A DNA stretch of 64,000 bases from the NCBI RefSeq assembly GCF_000308215.1, contig NZ_CAJE01000015.1:113150-177149 (forward strand), written 5' to 3'. Of this stretch, positions 41,739 to 50,109 are shown one piece after another. This stretch comes from Methanomassiliicoccus luminyensis B10 (lineage in GTDB: Archaea > Thermoplasmatota > Thermoplasmata > Methanomassiliicoccales > Methanomassiliicoccaceae). The translations under genes and the position numbers were made by a program. The notes under the pieces were generated by a model. It was not told the origin of the DNA. It ran no database searches and was given only the letters and a program-made list of their open reading frames with translations. Every line of letters starts with the position of its first letter. Position 1 is the stretch's first letter.

Positions 41739-43097
41739 ATGGACCCTAGTGTCCAGCTCCCTGACAAACTCCTTTCCCGCATTTCTATTGCAACCAAAGA
41801 GCTGGAGCGTTTTTCCGAGGTCCGGGTCATCTCGCACTACGACGCCGACGGCATATCCTCGGCGGGAGTGGTCTGCGGGACGCTGCTGCGGGCCGGGAAG
41901 CGCTTCCACGCCACCATGACCAAGAGCCTCACCGAGAAGGTGATATCGGAGGTCGACCCGGACACCGAGCTCCTGGTAGTCTCGGATATGGGCTCCTCGC
42001 AGCTGGACGCGCTGGAGAAGCTCCCCTGCAAGGTCATCGTGATGGACCATCACCTCCCCCTCAGGGATTCAGAGAAGGTGGTGCATGTGAACCCCCACCT
42101 GGCCAATATCGACGGCATGACCTCGGCCTCCGCCTCGGCGGTATGCGAGCTTTTCGCCATCAGCGTGGACGAAAGGAACTGGGACCTCCTGCCGGTGGCG
42201 TTCGGCGGGATCGCCGGGGACCGGCAGACCATTCGCGGGCTGAGCGGCCTGAACAAATGGCTGTTCGAGGAGGGCGCGAAGAAGGGCATCATCGAGGCCC
42301 GCCCTGGCTCCCTGCTCCCGGACGGCCCTCTTCTCGAAGGACTGGTCAACAGCACCGACCCCTATGTCATCGGCATCAGCGGCAGCGAGGAGGGCGCCAA
42401 GGCGCTCCTGGAAGAGGCGGGCGTGCCGGCCGCTGCCGACCTCGCCTCGCTGAAGGAGGAGCAGCGCATGAAGCTGTCCTCCCTGCTCGCGCTCAAGCTG
42501 GCAGCTCAGGGCACCCCCATGAGCACACTGGAGGAGGTGGTCCGCGAGCGGTACTACTTCCCCTCCTGGAAGATGGACGCGGAGAACCTGGCCAGCCTGA
42601 TGAACGCCTGCGGCCGCTCCAACAACGAGAGCACCGGGCTGGCGATGGCGCTGGGGGACCGGGACGCCATGAACGGCGCCAGGGAGCTGCGCAAGGGCTA
42701 CAGCTCCGAGGTGCTGGAAGGCCTGGACAAGGTCGTCAAGAACGGCGTCAGCAAGGCGGAGAACATCCAGTACTTCTGGAACGAGAACCTCGGACTGTCG
42801 GGCATTCTGTGCGGGGTCACCATGCAGTACTTCGGCGACCGCGACAAGCCGACCATCACCCTGGCCGCCACCAACGGGGAGGTCAAGATATCGTCCCGGG
42901 GCACCTTCGAACTCCTGGACAGGGGGATCGATCTCGCCGCCGCGCTGCGCGAGAGCGCCGCTAAGGTCGGCGGGGTCGGCGGAGGGCACAAGATCGCCTC
43001 GGGGGCCACGGTGCCAAAGGGCAAGGAGGAGGAGTTCCTCGACGCCCTGGACAAGACGATAGGGGAGCAGAAGGCCCAGAAGAAAGCGGCGGCGTGA
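41739..43097 (+). CDS. DHH-family nuclease (archaeal RecJ/GAN type)
   Basis: A 452-residue phosphoesterase. The N-terminal DHH domain has ISHYDADGISSAG and VMDHHLPL. The C-terminal DHHA1 domain carries GGVGGGHKIASG (about 407). The archaeal RecJ homologue GAN associates with GINS and the replicative helicase and degrades single-stranded DNA; position next to rps15 is typical. The alternative, a nanoRNase or RNA exonuclease, is less likely at this length. Confidence 0.9.
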   Translation: MDPSVQLPDKLLSRISIATKELERFSEVRVISHYDADGISSAGVVCGTLLRAGKRFHATMTKSLTEKVISEVDPDTELLVVSDMGSSQLDALEKLPCKVIVMDHHLPLRDSEKVVHVNPHLANIDGMTSASASAVCELFAISVDERNWDLLPVAFGGIAGDRQTIRGLSGLNKWLFEEGAKKGIIEARPGSLLPDGPLLEGLVNSTDPYVIGISGSEEGAKALLEEAGVPAAADLASLKEEQRMKLSSLLALKLAAQGTPMSTLEEVVRERYYFPSWKMDAENLASLMNACGRSNNESTGLAMALGDRDAMNGARELRKGYSSEVLEGLDKVVKNGVSKAENIQYFWNENLGLSGILCGVTMQYFGDRDKPTITLAATNGEVKISSRGTFELLDRGIDLAAALRESAAKVGGVGGGHKIASGATVPKGKEEEFLDALDKTIGEQKAQKKAAA

Positions 43098-44096
<999 letters not shown>

Positions 44097-44342
44097 TCAC
44101 GCTTTCCCGTTGCCGGCGAGATCGTTGAGGCGGGTCATGATGTTTATCGCTCCCTCGACGACCTGGTCGTCCACGACCAGTATGGGGGTGTGCTTGCCCA
44201 GGATCTCATAGTACGCCGCTTCGGCGAGCCCCTCGGCGGTGGAGGTGTCCACCGTGGCGACCTTGAGGCCGGCCGGCAGCCGCTCTTTGATGTAATCGCA
44301 CTTCTGACACCCTGGCTTGGTGAACAGCAAAATCTCTGGCAT
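44097..44342 (-). CDS. Glutaredoxin-like small thiol protein
   Basis: An 81-residue thioredoxin-fold protein with TKPGCQKCDYIKERL; the CxxC motif is at residues about 12-15. THTP-type cis-Pro lies in HTPILVVDD. It is probably a disulfide reductant or metal carrier. It lies directly upstream of kae1 on the same strand (18 nt), so they are likely cotranscribed. ATG 44342 (MPEILLF) is preferred over the start three codons upstream. Confidence 0.82.
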   Translation of the reverse strand: MPEILLFTKPGCQKCDYIKERLPAGLKVATVDTSTAEGLAEAAYYEILGKHTPILVVDDQVVEGAINIMTRLNDLAGNGKA

Positions 44343-44521
44343 CCAAATCAAACCCCAATTATAGGGGGTGGATTAATAGGTTTTGGAAAGAGCGCCAACG
44401 GCCTGTTCTATATCGCCCGCGCCCCTCCCGGCCGGCGCCGGAGGCCCACCCCGGCTCCCGGAAACAGGGTCGAACCCAGCAGTTTTATGCAGATACGCCG
44501 ATGCCGGGAACGGATGGGAAA

Positions 44522-44875
44522 ATGGGACAGATATTCAAGGCTCAATGCAAGGCCTGCGGCTTCAGGTCCGAGGACCTTTACACCGGTTTCGGCTTCCAGA
44601 ACGCCGGGGACTACTACATGGCCCCGGCCATATGCCCCAAGTGCAAAAGCTTCGGGCTGCGGGACCAGAGGCACCCGCCCCAGTCGTGCCGACGATGCCG
44701 CTCGGAGATGGTGTTCTACGGCTCTTCTGACTTCTCCAGGAAGTTCTGGACCGACCGCCTTCAGGCGGTGCCGGTGGGAGAGGACATCTCCAACGACATC
44801 ACCAAGGGGAAGCATGTTTGCCCGCAGTGCGGGAAGGTGGAGCTGACCTTTGTAAAGGGCAAGATGTGGGAGTGA
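44522..44875 (+). CDS. Multi-zinc-ribbon protein
   Basis: A 117-residue protein with four CxxC pairs: CKACG near residue 10, CPKCKS, CRRCRS and CPQCGK. This implies two zinc ribbons. There is no enzyme motif. It could bind nucleic acid or act as an assembly factor. ATG 44522 is chosen because the first CxxC module begins right after it. It is flanked by the glutaredoxin-like gene (divergent) and tRNA-Val. Confidence 0.7.
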   Translation: MGQIFKAQCKACGFRSEDLYTGFGFQNAGDYYMAPAICPKCKSFGLRDQRHPPQSCRRCRSEMVFYGSSDFSRKFWTDRLQAVPVGEDISNDITKGKHVCPQCGKVELTFVKGKMWE

Positions 44876-44996
44876 GCTCGCTTTCCGAGGCGCTATGTCA
44901 TCCTTGATTCTAGGAATCCACGTCGGACATCCACAAGTCTGGACCGAGCGAAAAGGATATAGACCCGAACGATATATGGAAAAATCCCGCAAGAAC

Positions 44997-45069
44997 GGGC
45001 TCATGGTCTAGTGGCTATGACGTCTCCCTGACACGGAGGAGATCGCCGGTTCGAATCCGGCTGAGCCCA
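44997..45069 (+). tRNA. tRNA-Val (anticodon GAC)
   Basis: A complete cloverleaf of 73 nt. Acceptor GGGCTCA pairs with TGAGCCC, discriminator A, no encoded CCA. The anticodon loop is CTGACAC between TCTCC and GGAGG, and the T-arm is GCCGG-TTCGAAT-CCGGC. GATATATGG about 25 nt upstream is a likely TATA box. Its 3' end is 39 nt from the end of an integrase gene, marking the junction between core genome and mobile DNA. Confidence 0.96.
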
Positions 45070-45108
45070 CTCATCACTCTATCCAGATAACTATTTTTGA
45101 AATTCAAT

Positions 45109-46101
45109 TCAAACGGTTTTTCCGTTTATAGCCAGTTCGTCAAGGAACATGCGGTTGTACGCTTCATTGACGTTGGCGAACGCAGGGTCAGCTCGCGAGC
45201 GGCAGTAATACCGCTCGGTAGTTTTCGTCGAAGCGTGCCTCATCGATTGCGATACCTGTTCTATCGGAACTCCCTCGTCCAAGGCGAGCTGTCCGCCAGT
45301 GGGCCGGAAGTCCTTCCACTTGAAAGTGATCCCGGCCTCCTGCATAACCTGCTTCTTCAACCGGCCGAAAGACTGCTGAGTGTAGTTGTTGACACCTTTG
45401 CAAGACACCGCTGGAATCAGCGGCTCGGCGCTCTTGATGCCCTTGGACGATAGCATCTCTTGCCTAGCCTTCAGGAAATCAAGGACGAATGGCTTAAGGA
45501 CGTCCGGGATCGGCAGGCGCTTCACTTCGCCGTAGATGCATTCTCCTTTCGGATTAGAGACAAGGAAGGTCCATTTCCTCGTGTCCAGGTCCCGTAGCGA
45601 GGCGAGTTGCAGCTCTCCCGGTCGCAGGCGAAGAAAGGTGAGCATGGCGGTGGCGAAACGACAGGCCTCGCCTTTCCAGCCACCAACTTGCTTGCAAGCC
45701 TGGAGGACCGTAACCAGATCTTCACGATACAGGGAGAACGGTTCCTGTTTGTCCTGTCCGATACGTATGCGTCCGTCCTTAAGCATGTCCTCGACTATTC
45801 TGTTCTTACAATCCAAGCACACGTCCTTCAACAGCTGCATTTGTTTCCTGAGCGTGGAGCGCTTCGGCGGTTTGCCTTTGACGTCACGGTTCTTCAGCGC
45901 CAGGAATATCTCGATGATGTCGTCCTCCGTGAACTTGGAAGGGTTCGAGGTGCTTATCTTACCCGAGCTGTAGAGCTTGTGGATGATCGATGCCATGAAG
46001 TGCAGTTTGCGCTCACGTTCATCGATCGTCCCTTCGCCCAAACGAGCCCGGGCATGTTTCAGGTATCGTCGATAAGCGCACACGAAGGGGTATCGACCCA
46101 T
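45109..46101 (-). CDS. Tyrosine recombinase/integrase
   Basis: A 330-residue integrase with an N-terminal SAM-like arm (about 1-120) and catalytic domain. The first Arg lies in TFLRLRPGELQLASL (about 158). The second box is WKDFRPTGGQLALDEG, where Lys/Asp precede the Arg in place of the usual His. MRHASTKTTERYYCR holds the third-box His and the nucleophilic Tyr. It reads toward tRNA-Val and ends 39 nt from it, the classical position for archaeal integrative elements. The frame is intact. It lies outside the casposon and so belongs to a separate element or remnant. Confidence 0.9.
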   Translation of the reverse strand: MGRYPFVCAYRRYLKHARARLGEGTIDERERKLHFMASIIHKLYSSGKISTSNPSKFTEDDIIEIFLALKNRDVKGKPPKRSTLRKQMQLLKDVCLDCKNRIVEDMLKDGRIRIGQDKQEPFSLYREDLVTVLQACKQVGGWKGEACRFATAMLTFLRLRPGELQLASLRDLDTRKWTFLVSNPKGECIYGEVKRLPIPDVLKPFVLDFLKARQEMLSSKGIKSAEPLIPAVSCKGVNNYTQQSFGRLKKQVMQEAGITFKWKDFRPTGGQLALDEGVPIEQVSQSMRHASTKTTERYYCRSRADPAFANVNEAYNRMFLDELAINGKTV

Positions 46102-46205
46102 GGTCTTACCTCTCGGGCGTTTATCCGCTGGACCACGTCCCCGACTGTTTTGTTTCCGTTTGCTACGACAGGAACGAGGTTTAGCGGAGGCGAGTTGTTC
46201 ATCAT
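46059..46205 (-). CDS. Possible small ORF overlapping the integrase start
   Basis: A 48-residue frame (MMNNSPPLNLVPVVANGNKT to CALIDDT) that overlaps the integrase start by 43 nt in another frame. Amino-acid composition is plausible and GVPVV-type hydrophobic spacing is present, but there is no recognisable motif. Small overlapping regulators often precede integrase genes, and that is the only reason for listing it. Confidence 0.25.
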   Translation of the reverse strand: MMNNSPPLNLVPVVANGNKTVGDVVQRINAREVRPWVDTPSCALIDDT

Positions 46206-46328
46206 GATATCCTCGCCTCGGGAGCGAGAGGGCGTTGTCGCTCTTTTAAAACTTGGGCCGATAAGCATTCGGATTTTTTCGATTGCTTTCTGTCCTCCTG
46301 CGACCCTCCCATCCGTGGCTCCCGCGCC

Positions 46329-46632
46329 TAGCTCGAAAGCGAGCGCTTTCGCTAATCCTGTGTCATTCTCTTTTTTTATCTGGTTCCATTATTGAAAGTC
46401 GTTCTTTCGATCAAAGATCGAATTCGACTTCATTAGGAAATTAATCAATTATTTCCAATCGATTAAATCTCAAAATCTGTTTAGTAGTCCCGTATTTAAA
46501 TGATTTATGGTCAAAAAAGCAGTCTGGCAATTAATTATTAATCGAGCGGGGGAATTAATAATTAATCCGGTCGAGAACGCAAAGTCCGGTATCACTACGA
46601 TACCGGACACGCCGATAAGGGACCGCTTATCG
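46329..46632. repeat. Cluster of inverted repeats between integrase and casposon
   Basis: Five hairpins lie in about 300 nt. CGAAAGCG/CGCTTTCG is near 46,333-46,350. TTCGATC-AAA-GATCGAA spans 46406-46422. ATTAATTATTAAT/ATTAATAATTAAT (13 bp, perfect) spans 46530-46566. GTCCGGTATC/GATACCGGAC (10 bp, perfect) spans 46584-46608. CGATAAG/CTTATCG spans 46613-46632. No convincing gene occupies 46,206-46,629. The density suggests a recombination or replication site, or a structured RNA. Confidence 0.5.
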
Positions 46633-46718
46633 AGGGTACACAACTGGGCCTCGAAAGTGGTTGATAACCTTATTTTCAAGTGGACTCGTTAAAAGTGGTT
46701 CAAATCCGGCCCCTCGCA
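46630..46718 (+). pseudogene. Decayed tRNA-like sequence (class II, Leu-like) at casposon target
   Basis: TCGAGGGTA at the start can pair six of seven bases with CCCTCGC-A at the end, and TA stands at positions 8-9. A GGTTCAAATCC T-loop precedes the 3' acceptor strand. The D-arm has only three pairs, and the anticodon and T-stems are poorly paired, so it is not a functional tRNA. Length (89 nt) suits tRNA-Leu or tRNA-Ser. The target duplication of the casposon begins within its last four bases (CGCA). It could also be only a 3'-end tRNA fragment with chance pairing upstream. Confidence 0.4.
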
Positions 46719-46727
46719 CTTTTGTGC
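46715..46727. repeat. Casposon target-site duplication, left copy
   Basis: CGCACTTTTGTGC directly precedes the left terminal inverted repeat and recurs at 61794-61806 directly after the right one. The site is itself a near palindrome (GCAC-TTTT-GTGC). Because G/C runs adjoin it on both sides, the true duplication may be longer: the two copies share up to 17 nt if GGGG is counted. Confidence 0.75.
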
Positions 46728-46762
46728 GGGGTAGTAGTTATCGTACCGATTTGTCACTGTCA
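46728..46762 (+). repeat. Casposon left terminal inverted repeat
   Basis: 35 nt beginning GGGGTAGTAGTTATC. By hand alignment, 31 of 35 positions match the reverse complement of 61759-61793. It lies 168 nt upstream of the Cas1 start codon, as expected for the casposase-proximal end. A more diverged copy in the same orientation occurs at 61807. Confidence 0.8.
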
Positions 46763-46930
46763 AACTATAGCACACCGACCTCTTCTTTTGGCGGGTTTTT
46801 CAACCAGCCAGTAGTCTAAAATATCCTCAATTACATACTAGTTTTACAGCTAGTTGGAGGAGATTTTGGTGGTACAAATTGTCATCACAATTAGTGAAAA
46901 TGCTAGCAAGCTAGGGGAGGGCAGATTCGA

Positions 46931-48157
46931 ATGAGAACTCTTTACTTATCGGGTCACGGTGTTAGCCTAAGAGTCGAGAACGCAAGACTGCTAATCAGGG
47001 ACGGGTGTGAGTTCGAGAGAGCCAATCCCTGCGAATACGAGTTAAAGCCCAAGTACGATGAGTACGACAATATCGTGATCTACGGGCACTCGGGCAACAT
47101 CACCCTTGAGGCATTAAAGTGGCTGTCCAAGCAGAACATACAGCTTACCATCTTAAACTGGGACGGCCGGTTATTGGCAAGCATCACCATTCCTGAGCCC
47201 AAGGCCGGAGGCACCCGTCTCGCTCAGTACCAAGCTTTCAGCAGCGAACGAAGGCTTGAAATCGCTCGAAAAATCATCGATGCGAAGATTAGGATGTCGA
47301 TAGCGACCTTGGATTGGATGGTCCAAAGGTATCCTGAGCTTAAGGACTCCAAAAAGTCCTGCTTCGATGAACTCGCCCTGTATCAATCCAAGCTGCCTGA
47401 GGCTGACTCGATTGCCAAAATTCGTGGTGTCGAAGGAATGGTAGCCAGGAACTACTGGCTCATCGTGGCCGAAACCTTCGACAAGAAGTGGGAGTTCGAA
47501 GGCCGAGTATTCGGCAAGACCGGACGGCCTATGGCCGCCGTGGACCCCATAAACGCATTGTTCAACTACGGCTACTCACTGATTGAGGCCCAATGCTGGC
47601 GAGCCATCAACGCCAACGGCCTGGACCCGTACATAGGCTTCGTGCACGAGACGGCTCCGGGCAAATCACCCTTGGCTTATGACTTACAGGAACCGTTCCG
47701 TTGGATGGCCGACGTGGCTGTAATCAGTGCGTTGGAGCGTAACGTGTTCGAGAAGAAGGACTTCATTCGCACCGACAATTACGTCCTGCGTATCCGGCCA
47801 GAGGGGGTAAAGAAGCTCCTTCAGGAAATCAATTCGGTGCTGACCTCAAAGGTGGATTTCAAGGGCAAGTCTTGGGAATGGGGTTACGTAATCGGCCAGA
47901 AGACCGGGGAACTGGCCGATTACATCGTCGGAAAACGATCCACTCTAGACTTGGCGTCTCCGGCACCGAACATGGATAGGACCGATTCCGCCGAGCTGCG
48001 ACAGACAATTGAGAACATGACCTATGCACAATGGCAGAAGATGGGGTTCAGCAAGGGAACGTTGCACAACCTAAAGAAGAGAGCGAAGAGCAACGAGTCC
48101 TTCCGAGTGTACGGTAAGGTCCGAGGTAGGCTAGGAGAGCAAAGTGGTCGAACTTAG
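46931..48157 (+). CDS. cas1: Casposon Cas1 endonuclease (casposase)
   Basis: A 408-residue Cas1 integrase. The metal-binding triad is present: Glu168 in IRGVEGMVARNYW, His239 in GLDPYIGFVHE, and Glu254 in YDLQEPFRWMAD. The N-terminal beta domain (LYLSGHGVSLRVENARLLI) is standard. Unlike CRISPR Cas1, it continues with about 60 extra residues holding a helix-turn-helix (MTYAQWQKMGFSKGTLHNLK, about 362-381), the hallmark of casposases, which likely binds the terminal repeats. No Cas2 or CRISPR repeat array is present. GGGAGGG at 46915 precedes the ATG. A hairpin terminator follows at 48,180. Confidence 0.95.
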   Translation: MRTLYLSGHGVSLRVENARLLIRDGCEFERANPCEYELKPKYDEYDNIVIYGHSGNITLEALKWLSKQNIQLTILNWDGRLLASITIPEPKAGGTRLAQYQAFSSERRLEIARKIIDAKIRMSIATLDWMVQRYPELKDSKKSCFDELALYQSKLPEADSIAKIRGVEGMVARNYWLIVAETFDKKWEFEGRVFGKTGRPMAAVDPINALFNYGYSLIEAQCWRAINANGLDPYIGFVHETAPGKSPLAYDLQEPFRWMADVAVISALERNVFEKKDFIRTDNYVLRIRPEGVKKLLQEINSVLTSKVDFKGKSWEWGYVIGQKTGELADYIVGKRSTLDLASPAPNMDRTDSAELRQTIENMTYAQWQKMGFSKGTLHNLKKRAKSNESFRVYGKVRGRLGEQSGRT

Positions 48158-48179
48158 CTACTTTGGGAAAAGTGTTTGT

Positions 48180-48213
48180 GGGCCGGGAGGAGCGAACAAA
48201 AAACTCCCGGCCC
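48180..48213 (+). terminator. Hairpin after cas1
   Basis: GGGCCGGGAG (48180-48189) pairs perfectly with CTCCCGGCCC (48204-48213) around an A-rich 14-nt loop, 23 nt after the cas1 stop. It probably separates cas1 from the replication gene set. Confidence 0.5.
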
Positions 48214-48223
48214 GTATGTTCAG

Positions 48224-48589
48224 TTCAGGTGTTGGCGTCTGTGTCTGAACATATGGAGAATGGCTAGCCTAGGATTTATATCTATCTTATCATATAATAA
48301 CACCTGTTAAAATGCTACTGGATATTGGTTGGTTTTTCATCAAACCCCTAGGCTATCTTTATAGATGGTCCTAATTGGAACAGGTGTTCTGGAATAGAAC
48401 GTAGGCATGTATTAACCGAAGGAGCAAGACGAATAGTCATATCGACAGTTTGCTATTAATAAGTGAGAATATAGGTCCGACCAATAAGATTATCCTCTGT
48501 TCCCCTCTGAATAAATGAACGAAAACAACAATTTATAGCAGGGGGGACGCCGGGTCGAAGAAATCGATACACTCATCCCAACACCTGTT
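48224..48589. repeat. AACACCTGTT repeat family in the cas1-downstream spacer
   Basis: AACACCTGTT occurs at 48299-48308 and 48580-48589; its complement AACAGGTGTT at 48379-48388; and an 8/10 match (TTCAGGTGTT) at 48224-48233. The 10-mer is close to palindromic. The 630-nt spacer 48,158-48,789 holds no convincing gene apart from these repeats and two strong hairpins, so it is probably a regulatory or replication-control region of the element. Confidence 0.55.
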
Positions 48590-48731
48590 GTGATAGACTT
48601 GTATTTGTTTCAATCTGGGTGCATGGATTGAAGCAAGATAACTTTCGGTGACAGTGCCTTGCAAAAATCTGTTTTAGAAAATATTTTAAATACTCTATAC
48701 GCCCGATGTGGAAATCGCAAAACAGATTGAC

Positions 48732-48766
48732 CTGCCGGGGGGCTTTCACAGGCTCGCCCCCGGCAG
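48732..48766 (+). promoter_or_regulatory. Strong GC hairpin ahead of a small gene
   Basis: CTGCCGGGGG (48732-48741) pairs perfectly over 10 bp with CCCCCGGCAG (48757-48766). It ends 23 nt before ATG 48790. In AT-rich surroundings it stands out; it may attenuate transcription or shape the leader of the following operon. Confidence 0.4.
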
Positions 48767-48789
48767 CGTACACCCCAAAGAGGTGCACA

Positions 48790-48975
48790 ATGAGCGAAAT
48801 AAACCAAGTACATGATAATGGTAACGAAAACCCTACTCTCGTTACTGTGGCGTATGTTCTTAGAATGCCCTACAGCTCAATCGATGTCCTCGACAAGGCC
48901 ATCACTGCTGCTCCATTCACCAAAATCCAGTATCGTAAAGTGAGTGGGAACTATCTCAAGATAGTCGAGGCTTAA
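48790..48975 (+). CDS. Small casposon protein
   Basis: 61 residues (MSEINQVHDNGNENPTLVTV ... NYLKIVEA) with no known motif. The frame is open further upstream through the hairpin, but ATG 48790 follows AAAGAGGTG, a good ribosome binding site. It heads a tight gene series toward the HTH, HNH and PolB genes, so a role in element replication or its control is possible. Confidence 0.55.
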   Translation: MSEINQVHDNGNENPTLVTVAYVLRMPYSSIDVLDKAITAAPFTKIQYRKVSGNYLKIVEA

Positions 48976-48990
48976 AGCGGGAGATGGGGC

Positions 48991-49683
48991 ATGACACCAA
49001 GTAGGCGTATTAGCGTAAGCGCTAGACCATTCAGCCAACGGCATTCGACATACGATGACTGGAGCAGACAGGCGGGAGAATCGTCTTATGCACGACAGAT
49101 CAGGAGGTTGCACCAGCTACATCCCACAGCGTCCCTGTCAGAACTCAGGAGACATCCAAAGAAGGGTGAAAAGCCGCTCAGCAAGGTCAAGAAAGTACCC
49201 GAATCGAAGAAGAGCTACAACCAGCTCACTCCCGCAGATAAGGATGTTCGGTCAAGGGCGAGAAAGGTCTACTATGGGGTTCTCTCTGGCAAAATTTCCC
49301 TAGATGCTGCCTCCAGAAAGTATGGACTTACCCCCAGGAGAGCCCGGAGAAGCATCGATGGTTTCCGGAAAAAGAACGGGCGATGGCAAACGAAAAAGGT
49401 CGTCAGGAACGAAGTATCCATGCTCATCTACTCTCGTGGAAGAGGGATATACATCCTAGTCCCGGACACCCAGCAGGCCTCGTTGATAGGGCGGTATCAC
49501 AATGCAGTCAAAACCTATCTTAGAACACACGATTCCAAGGTTCTCAGACCCTTCGTGGGGCGGAAAATAGTGGCCAGCGACGGGACGGCCTACGAGCTGG
49601 AGACCGACCCTGAAACCCTCTACTCCCTCTGGGAGAGACGCCCGGAAGAGGAGGAGCGGGAGATCTACGGGCTGGGTGATTAA
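48991..49683 (+). CDS. Casposon helix-turn-helix protein
   Basis: A 230-residue basic protein. A central HTH (SGKISLDAASRKYGLTPRRA, residues about 100-120) sits between a disordered, Arg/Ser/Lys-rich N-terminus and an alpha/beta C-terminal part (VSMLIYSRGRGIYILVPDTQ). It stops immediately before the HNH gene ATG. HTH proteins next to the HNH and PolB genes are a known component of several casposons and probably bind element DNA. Confidence 0.7.
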   Translation: MTPSRRISVSARPFSQRHSTYDDWSRQAGESSYARQIRRLHQLHPTASLSELRRHPKKGEKPLSKVKKVPESKKSYNQLTPADKDVRSRARKVYYGVLSGKISLDAASRKYGLTPRRARRSIDGFRKKNGRWQTKKVVRNEVSMLIYSRGRGIYILVPDTQQASLIGRYHNAVKTYLRTHDSKVLRPFVGRKIVASDGTAYELETDPETLYSLWERRPEEEEREIYGLGD

Positions 49684-50109
49684 ATGGCTGTTACCGGCGA
49701 CTATCTCAAGAACCGTTCAGCACGATACGATGAGATGAGGGCTTATAATCAACTCGTCCAAACCGGCAACTACTGCGTGGTCTGCGGGTATCAGGGAGAC
49801 CCACACAACATTGAACAGCACCACCTGGCCGGAAGGAAGCACCATTCCTCGACCATCCCCACGTGCAAGAACTGTCATGGGACCTTGTCCAAAAAGCAGA
49901 GATACTGGCACTCGGAGTGGTTAAAAACTAACTTGTCGCCGAAGAAACAGATAGCATTCCAACTGCAAGGGATGTCGGACTCGCTGACCCTGACATCGAA
50001 TTCACTCTTGCCGCCAGACGATGAGGGGCGTTCCGAGGTGAGCGAAATTACGAAGGAAATGCGTCGGCTCTCCGAAAAGTTTCTTCGGGACGGTGGAGGC
50101 TGTGCTTAG
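49684..50109 (+). CDS. Casposon HNH endonuclease
   Basis: A 141-residue HNH nuclease. It has CVVCG (residues about 32-36), the catalytic EQHHLAGRKHHSST (about 45-58) and CKNCHGTL, making a zinc-supported beta-beta-alpha fold. HNH nucleases are a conserved casposon gene, though their step in transposition is not known. It overlaps the PolB start by 17 nt and directly abuts the HTH gene, so the three are cotranslated. The C-terminal helix (EVSEITKEMRRLSEKFL) may contact a partner. Confidence 0.9.
   Translation: MAVTGDYLKNRSARYDEMRAYNQLVQTGNYCVVCGYQGDPHNIEQHHLAGRKHHSSTIPTCKNCHGTLSKKQRYWHSEWLKTNLSPKKQIAFQLQGMSDSLTLTSNSLLPPDDEGRSEVSEITKEMRRLSEKFLRDGGGCA

Noticed and set aside
46507..46692. Short plus-strand frame in the hairpin spacer before the casposon
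   Set aside because: It is made almost entirely of the inverted-repeat arms and the tRNA-like sequence, so the open frame follows from AT-rich repeats rather than coding. No ribosome binding site is seen.
46697..46710. GGTTCAAATCCGGC as attR partner of tRNA-Val
   Set aside because: Only the T-arm matches (13/14); the acceptor strand differs (CCCTCGCA against TGAGCCCA), so it is more likely the T-arm of another tRNA than a copy of tRNA-Val. It is mentioned only as a possibility.
46931..48157. Cas1 as part of a CRISPR-Cas locus
   Set aside because: No Cas2, no interference genes and no regularly spaced direct repeats were found near it. The extra C-terminal HTH, terminal inverted repeats and neighbouring PolB/HNH genes point to a casposon instead.
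48224..48589. AACACCTGTT repeats as a CRISPR array
   Set aside because: Copies are only 10 nt, occur in both orientations and have uneven spacing (about 70 to 190 nt), unlike CRISPR repeats.
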